From positions 1,054,001-1,118,000 of the forward strand of contig CBDFKK010000008.1 in NCBI GenBank assembly GCA_965248815.1: a stretch of 64,000 nucleotides of DNA, given 5' to 3'. The position numbers and the translations under genes are program-made. The notes beneath the pieces are model-generated. The model was not told the origin of the DNA. It saw only the letters and a program-made list of their open reading frames with translations, and did no database searches. Positions 61,233 through 64,000 of this stretch are shown piece by piece (positions within the stretch are counted from its first letter, which is position 1; the number at the start of each line of letters is the position of its first letter). Source of the stretch: CBDFKK01 sp965248815. GTDB taxonomy: Bacteria; Pseudomonadota; Alphaproteobacteria; SMXP01.

Positions 61233-62063
61233 TCACTCGTCTGGCAATTCGGCGTCCGTAATCAAATCCGGAAACGTCACATTCCAAGTGCCGGGCTCAA
61301 TACCGTCGCGATTGGTGACTTCAATGGTTTTATTAAAGGCGTCGGAATTGCCGATTGCGCCAATGAGAATAGCCGCAAGATCGCCATAGTAAATCGTGCC
61401 TCTTGCCATATCGCGCCACTTGTCCCCTTGCGCAATGTAGATGCCCTTGTCTGGCGCTGGATCATGAACCAGACCGACCGGGCGCACGATGGTGTAGGCC
61501 AATCCGCTGTCCCGCAAATATTCTTCCCCTTTGAAGCGCCACTTGAGGGCATCGCCAAGCGCCTTGTTAAGCGGATGATCGGGATCGCTGGCGCCCAGCG
61601 CTGTCAGCAACACGAAATGCTCGACCTCTGCTGCAACTGCTGCATCAACAAGGTTGCGCACGCCTTCCCAATCGACAAACTCGGGCCCATTGGGGCCTTC
61701 GCGTTCGCGCGAGCCGATGACGCTGATGACGAGATCTACGCCGTCCAAGATTTCCATCATACGGTCCGCGTCCCGCGCGTCCCCTTCAACCCAGTTCATG
61801 TCTTCAAAGTCTGCGCCAAGCCGCTCCACAGCGCCGGTCGCGCTGCGCGTCATTGAACGAAACGTCCGGCCCTGTTGCTTGAGGTCCGTGATGATGTAAC
61901 TCCCAGAGCGTCCTGATGCGCCGGCAACAAGAATAGTATTGTCCGCAACGTCCACGCTTTGAGTGTTGTCATCCGAACACCCCTGCAAAGCAAATGTTGC
62001 AAACGCAAACAAACCGGCCATGCAGATGTAAAAAGCGCCACTCGTTGAAAACCGAAAAGTCAT
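61233..62063 (-). CDS. Lipoprotein with NAD(P)-binding NmrA/SDR_a5-like fold
   Basis: A 276-residue protein with a clear lipoprotein leader: FYICMAGLFAFATFALQGC, lipobox LQGC with C29 as the acylated residue. The mature part starts with a linker, then the Rossmann motif LVAGASGRSGSYI, EGDARD and DLVISVIGSREREGPNGPE, typical of atypical SDRs (SDR_a5, NAD(P)H-binding). The classical YxxxK is not needed in this class. It is thus an NAD(P)-fold protein anchored outside the cytoplasm. GGAGAAC precedes the ATG. Confidence 0.85.
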   Translation of the reverse strand: MTFRFSTSGAFYICMAGLFAFATFALQGCSDDNTQSVDVADNTILVAGASGRSGSYIITDLKQQGRTFRSMTRSATGAVERLGADFEDMNWVEGDARDADRMMEILDGVDLVISVIGSREREGPNGPEFVDWEGVRNLVDAAVAAEVEHFVLLTALGASDPDHPLNKALGDALKWRFKGEEYLRDSGLAYTIVRPVGLVHDPAPDKGIYIAQGDKWRDMARGTIYYGDLAAILIGAIGNSDAFNKTIEVTNRDGIEPGTWNVTFPDLITDAELPDE

Positions 62064-62112
62064 TTAGTTGTGTTCTCCCATTTCTCTTACGAACGACCCA
62101 ATGAACGGGGCG

Positions 62113-63990
62113 TTATCTCCGCTCCCATTCTTGCTCGACGGCCATCCAAATTGTCTCGGCCTCAGCCAATTCTTTTTCCACTTGGCCAAGCTTAACCTGC
62201 AATGCGACGAGCTCTGAGTTCTCGCCTGCGTACAGTTGCGGGTCGGCCAACGCGGTTTGCAAACTAGCTTTCTCTGATTCCAAACGATCAACCCTTGCCG
62301 TGGCATCGGTTCGTTTCTTTTTTAGATTAGCCACAGATGCCCGCTCTTCTGCCGCGCGGCGGCGGCGCTCTTTTTTGCCGTTGGTCGCGCCTGAGGAACC
62401 GTTCGTTTGTGACGTTTTAGGTTCTTCTTTGTCGCGCCCAAGCAAATAGGAACGATAGTCGTCCAAATCTCCGTCGAAGGGGGCCACGCCTCCCTTTTCG
62501 ATCAACCAGAACCGATCGGCTGTCAACGAAATGACATGAGGATCGTGGCTCACGATCACGACGGCACCTTCAAACTCATTGATCGCTTGGATCAACGCTT
62601 GGCGGGAGACGACGTCCAAATGGTTGGTCGGCTCATCGAGCAGCAAAATGTGGGGCCGATCGCTTGTCATCAGCGCAAACAGCAAACGCGCTTTTTCACC
62701 TCCTGAAAGATTGGCAACTTTTGTCAAGGCGCGCTGTTGACCAAAGCCGAAGCGCCCGAGCTGATTGCGAACTTGCTGCTCGGTATCGCGGGGCCGCCGG
62801 CGTGCGAGTTCGATAACTGGCGTTGCACCCAGGTCCAATTCTTCGGCTTGATGTTGCGCGAAATAGCCGACCCGCAATTTGTCGGGCCGCGTGACGTGAC
62901 CCGACAAGGGCGCCAAGCGGCCGGCCAAGAGCTTCATCAGAGTCGATTTGCCGTTGCCATTCGCGCCAAGAAGAGCAATGCGGTCGTCTTCATCGAGTCG
63001 AAGCGAAAGATCGTTGAGGACTGCCTTGCCGTCATAACCCACGGCGACCCGATCCATCGAGTAGAGGGGAGGCGCAAGGTGGTCCGGATCGGGAAACGCA
63101 AACGAGACGCCACCTTCCTCTTGGTGTTCGGGAATCGGCTCCATTCTTTCCAGCATCTTGAGGCGCGACTGGGCTTGCCGCGCCTTCGAGGCTTTGTAGC
63201 GAAACCGATCGACGTATTTTTGTATATGCGCGCGCTGCAGCTCTTGCTTGGCGCGAAGTTTTGCGTCGAGCTCGAGCCGGCGCCGTCGTGTCGCCTCAAA
63301 ACGGTCGTAACCGCCTTGGTACAATGTCAAAGCACCGTTTTCCAAATGCAGGATCTCATCGACAACCCGGTTCAAGAGCGCACGGTCATGACTAACCAAA
63401 AGTACCGTTCCCGCATACCGCCGAAGATAATCTTCAAGCCAAAGGCTTGCTTCCAAATCCAAATGGTTAGTCGGCTCGTCCAAGAGCAACAGATCGGGCT
63501 CGGTGTACAGCAAAGCCGCCAGCGCGACCCGCATGCGCCAACCTCCGGAATAAGAACTGCAGGGCTCTTGCTGGGCGGCTTCGGAAAAGCCTAGGCCCAC
63601 GAGTATGCGCGCCGCGCGGGCGCGCGCCGTGTGCGCCTGCTTGTCTTGAAGTTGCGCATGCAGGTCGGCGATTTTGATCGGATCCGTTGCGGCCTGGGCT
63701 TCCGCCTCGAGCCGGACGAGTTCGTGGTCGGCCTCAAGAACCGTATCGATGAGGCTCGTTGAATGACTCGGCACTTCTTGGGTGGATTTTCCCAGCCGCC
63801 AGCTCCGTGGCACTTGGATGGAACCTTCGTCGGGCTCCAGTTCCGCAGCGATCAGCCTCAACAAGGTTGTTTTGCCAACGCCATTGCGCCCAACCAAGCC
63901 GACCTTATGGCCGGGATTAATCGCGGCGCCCGCTTGAGAGAGCAAATCTCGCGGGCCAATCCGATAAGTGAGGTCATCGATGCGTAACAT
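62113..63990 (-). CDS. ABC-F family ATPase (Uup/YheS-like)
   Basis: A 625-residue soluble protein with two ABC domains. Domain 1 has GRNGVGKTTLL, domain 2 GANGNGKSTLMKLL; the signatures are SYSGGWRMRVALA and LSGGEKARLLFA, with LLLDEPTNHLD in both. The linker between (RRRRLELDAKLRAKQELQRAH) is the ABC-F interdomain P-site tRNA-interacting helix. The C-terminal 100 residues are a basic coiled coil, as in Uup. Members act on the ribosome or on branched DNA. The start at 63990 fits the family and lies ten bases from the window end. Confidence 0.93.
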   Translation of the reverse strand: MLRIDDLTYRIGPRDLLSQAGAAINPGHKVGLVGRNGVGKTTLLRLIAAELEPDEGSIQVPRSWRLGKSTQEVPSHSTSLIDTVLEADHELVRLEAEAQAATDPIKIADLHAQLQDKQAHTARARAARILVGLGFSEAAQQEPCSSYSGGWRMRVALAALLYTEPDLLLLDEPTNHLDLEASLWLEDYLRRYAGTVLLVSHDRALLNRVVDEILHLENGALTLYQGGYDRFEATRRRRLELDAKLRAKQELQRAHIQKYVDRFRYKASKARQAQSRLKMLERMEPIPEHQEEGGVSFAFPDPDHLAPPLYSMDRVAVGYDGKAVLNDLSLRLDEDDRIALLGANGNGKSTLMKLLAGRLAPLSGHVTRPDKLRVGYFAQHQAEELDLGATPVIELARRRPRDTEQQVRNQLGRFGFGQQRALTKVANLSGGEKARLLFALMTSDRPHILLLDEPTNHLDVVSRQALIQAINEFEGAVVIVSHDPHVISLTADRFWLIEKGGVAPFDGDLDDYRSYLLGRDKEEPKTSQTNGSSGATNGKKERRRRAAEERASVANLKKKRTDATARVDRLESEKASLQTALADPQLYAGENSELVALQVKLGQVEKELAEAETIWMAVEQEWERR

Positions 63991-64000
63991 GCTGCACGCT

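Noticed and set aside
1..64000. tRNA, rRNA, CRISPR arrays and replication origin
   Set aside because: Looked for cloverleaf-like ends, regular spaced repeats and DnaA-box clusters by eye; nothing convincing. GGTTCGAGTC at 21832 lies inside the SDR glycine-motif codons, not in a tRNA.

Overview
This 64 kb window reads as part of an alphaproteobacterial chromosome, probably from a marine or other free-living heterotroph. The evidence for that is a DUF1194 protein, a PAS_5-type PAS protein, a TRAP transporter, a response regulator with a repeated YTGP(D/E)RR tail, and a very high load of catabolic oxidoreductases. The placement is inference from gene content; no rRNA, tRNA or phylogenetic marker other than infA is present. 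I saw no CRISPR array, prophage or tRNA.

Layout. 1-7 kb: an RTX-tailed animal-type haem peroxidase, and a compact minus-strand operon of two Rieske oxygenases, a Fax-like GST and an MFS transporter. 7-13.5 kb: an OmpA-like lipid-envelope protein, an aldehyde dehydrogenase, and a divergent plus-strand operon of FAD oxidase, methyltransferase and VOC protein. 13.5-21.4 kb: single genes, mainly minus strand (DUF1194, metallo-beta-lactamase fold hydrolase, PAS protein, cysteine hydrolase, amidase, J-domain protein, epimerase, alpha/beta hydrolase). 21.7-25 kb: four tandem paralogous short-chain dehydrogenases, each with an export signal. 25-33 kb: a decay zone with a Vgb-like propeller, two broken alpha/beta hydrolases, two nearly identical 1,286-bp IS3-family elements in opposite orientation, an IS-interrupted membrane-protein gene, a gene truncated by an IS, and several copies of a degenerate intergenic repeat. 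33-39 kb: a six-gene minus-strand operon (exported HemF-like protein, beta-propeller, cysteine hydrolase, two Rieske oxygenases, LLM flavin oxidoreductase). 39.6-47.7 kb: a solute-binding protein, a fifth Rieske oxygenase, and a minus-strand operon (alpha/beta hydrolase, quinone oxidoreductase, FAD monooxygenase, UbiD decarboxylase). 47.9-64 kb: a 2OG oxygenase-like protein, a TRAP transporter, infA, an amidohydrolase, a divergent Mpl-like ligase / LD-carboxypeptidase pair for murein peptide recycling, a cupin, a response regulator, a CydDC-like ABC exporter, a lipoprotein with a Rossmann fold, and an ABC-F ATPase.

How they work together. The dominant theme is oxidative breakdown of aromatic or polycyclic compounds: five Rieske oxygenase alpha subunits without ferredoxin, reductase or beta subunits in the window, with uptake proteins, hydrolases, dehydrogenases, a prenyl-FMN decarboxylase and flavin monooxygenases. 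A second theme is NAD(P)-binding folds outside the cytoplasm: four exported SDRs and one lipoprotein SDR relative. That is the most unusual feature here.
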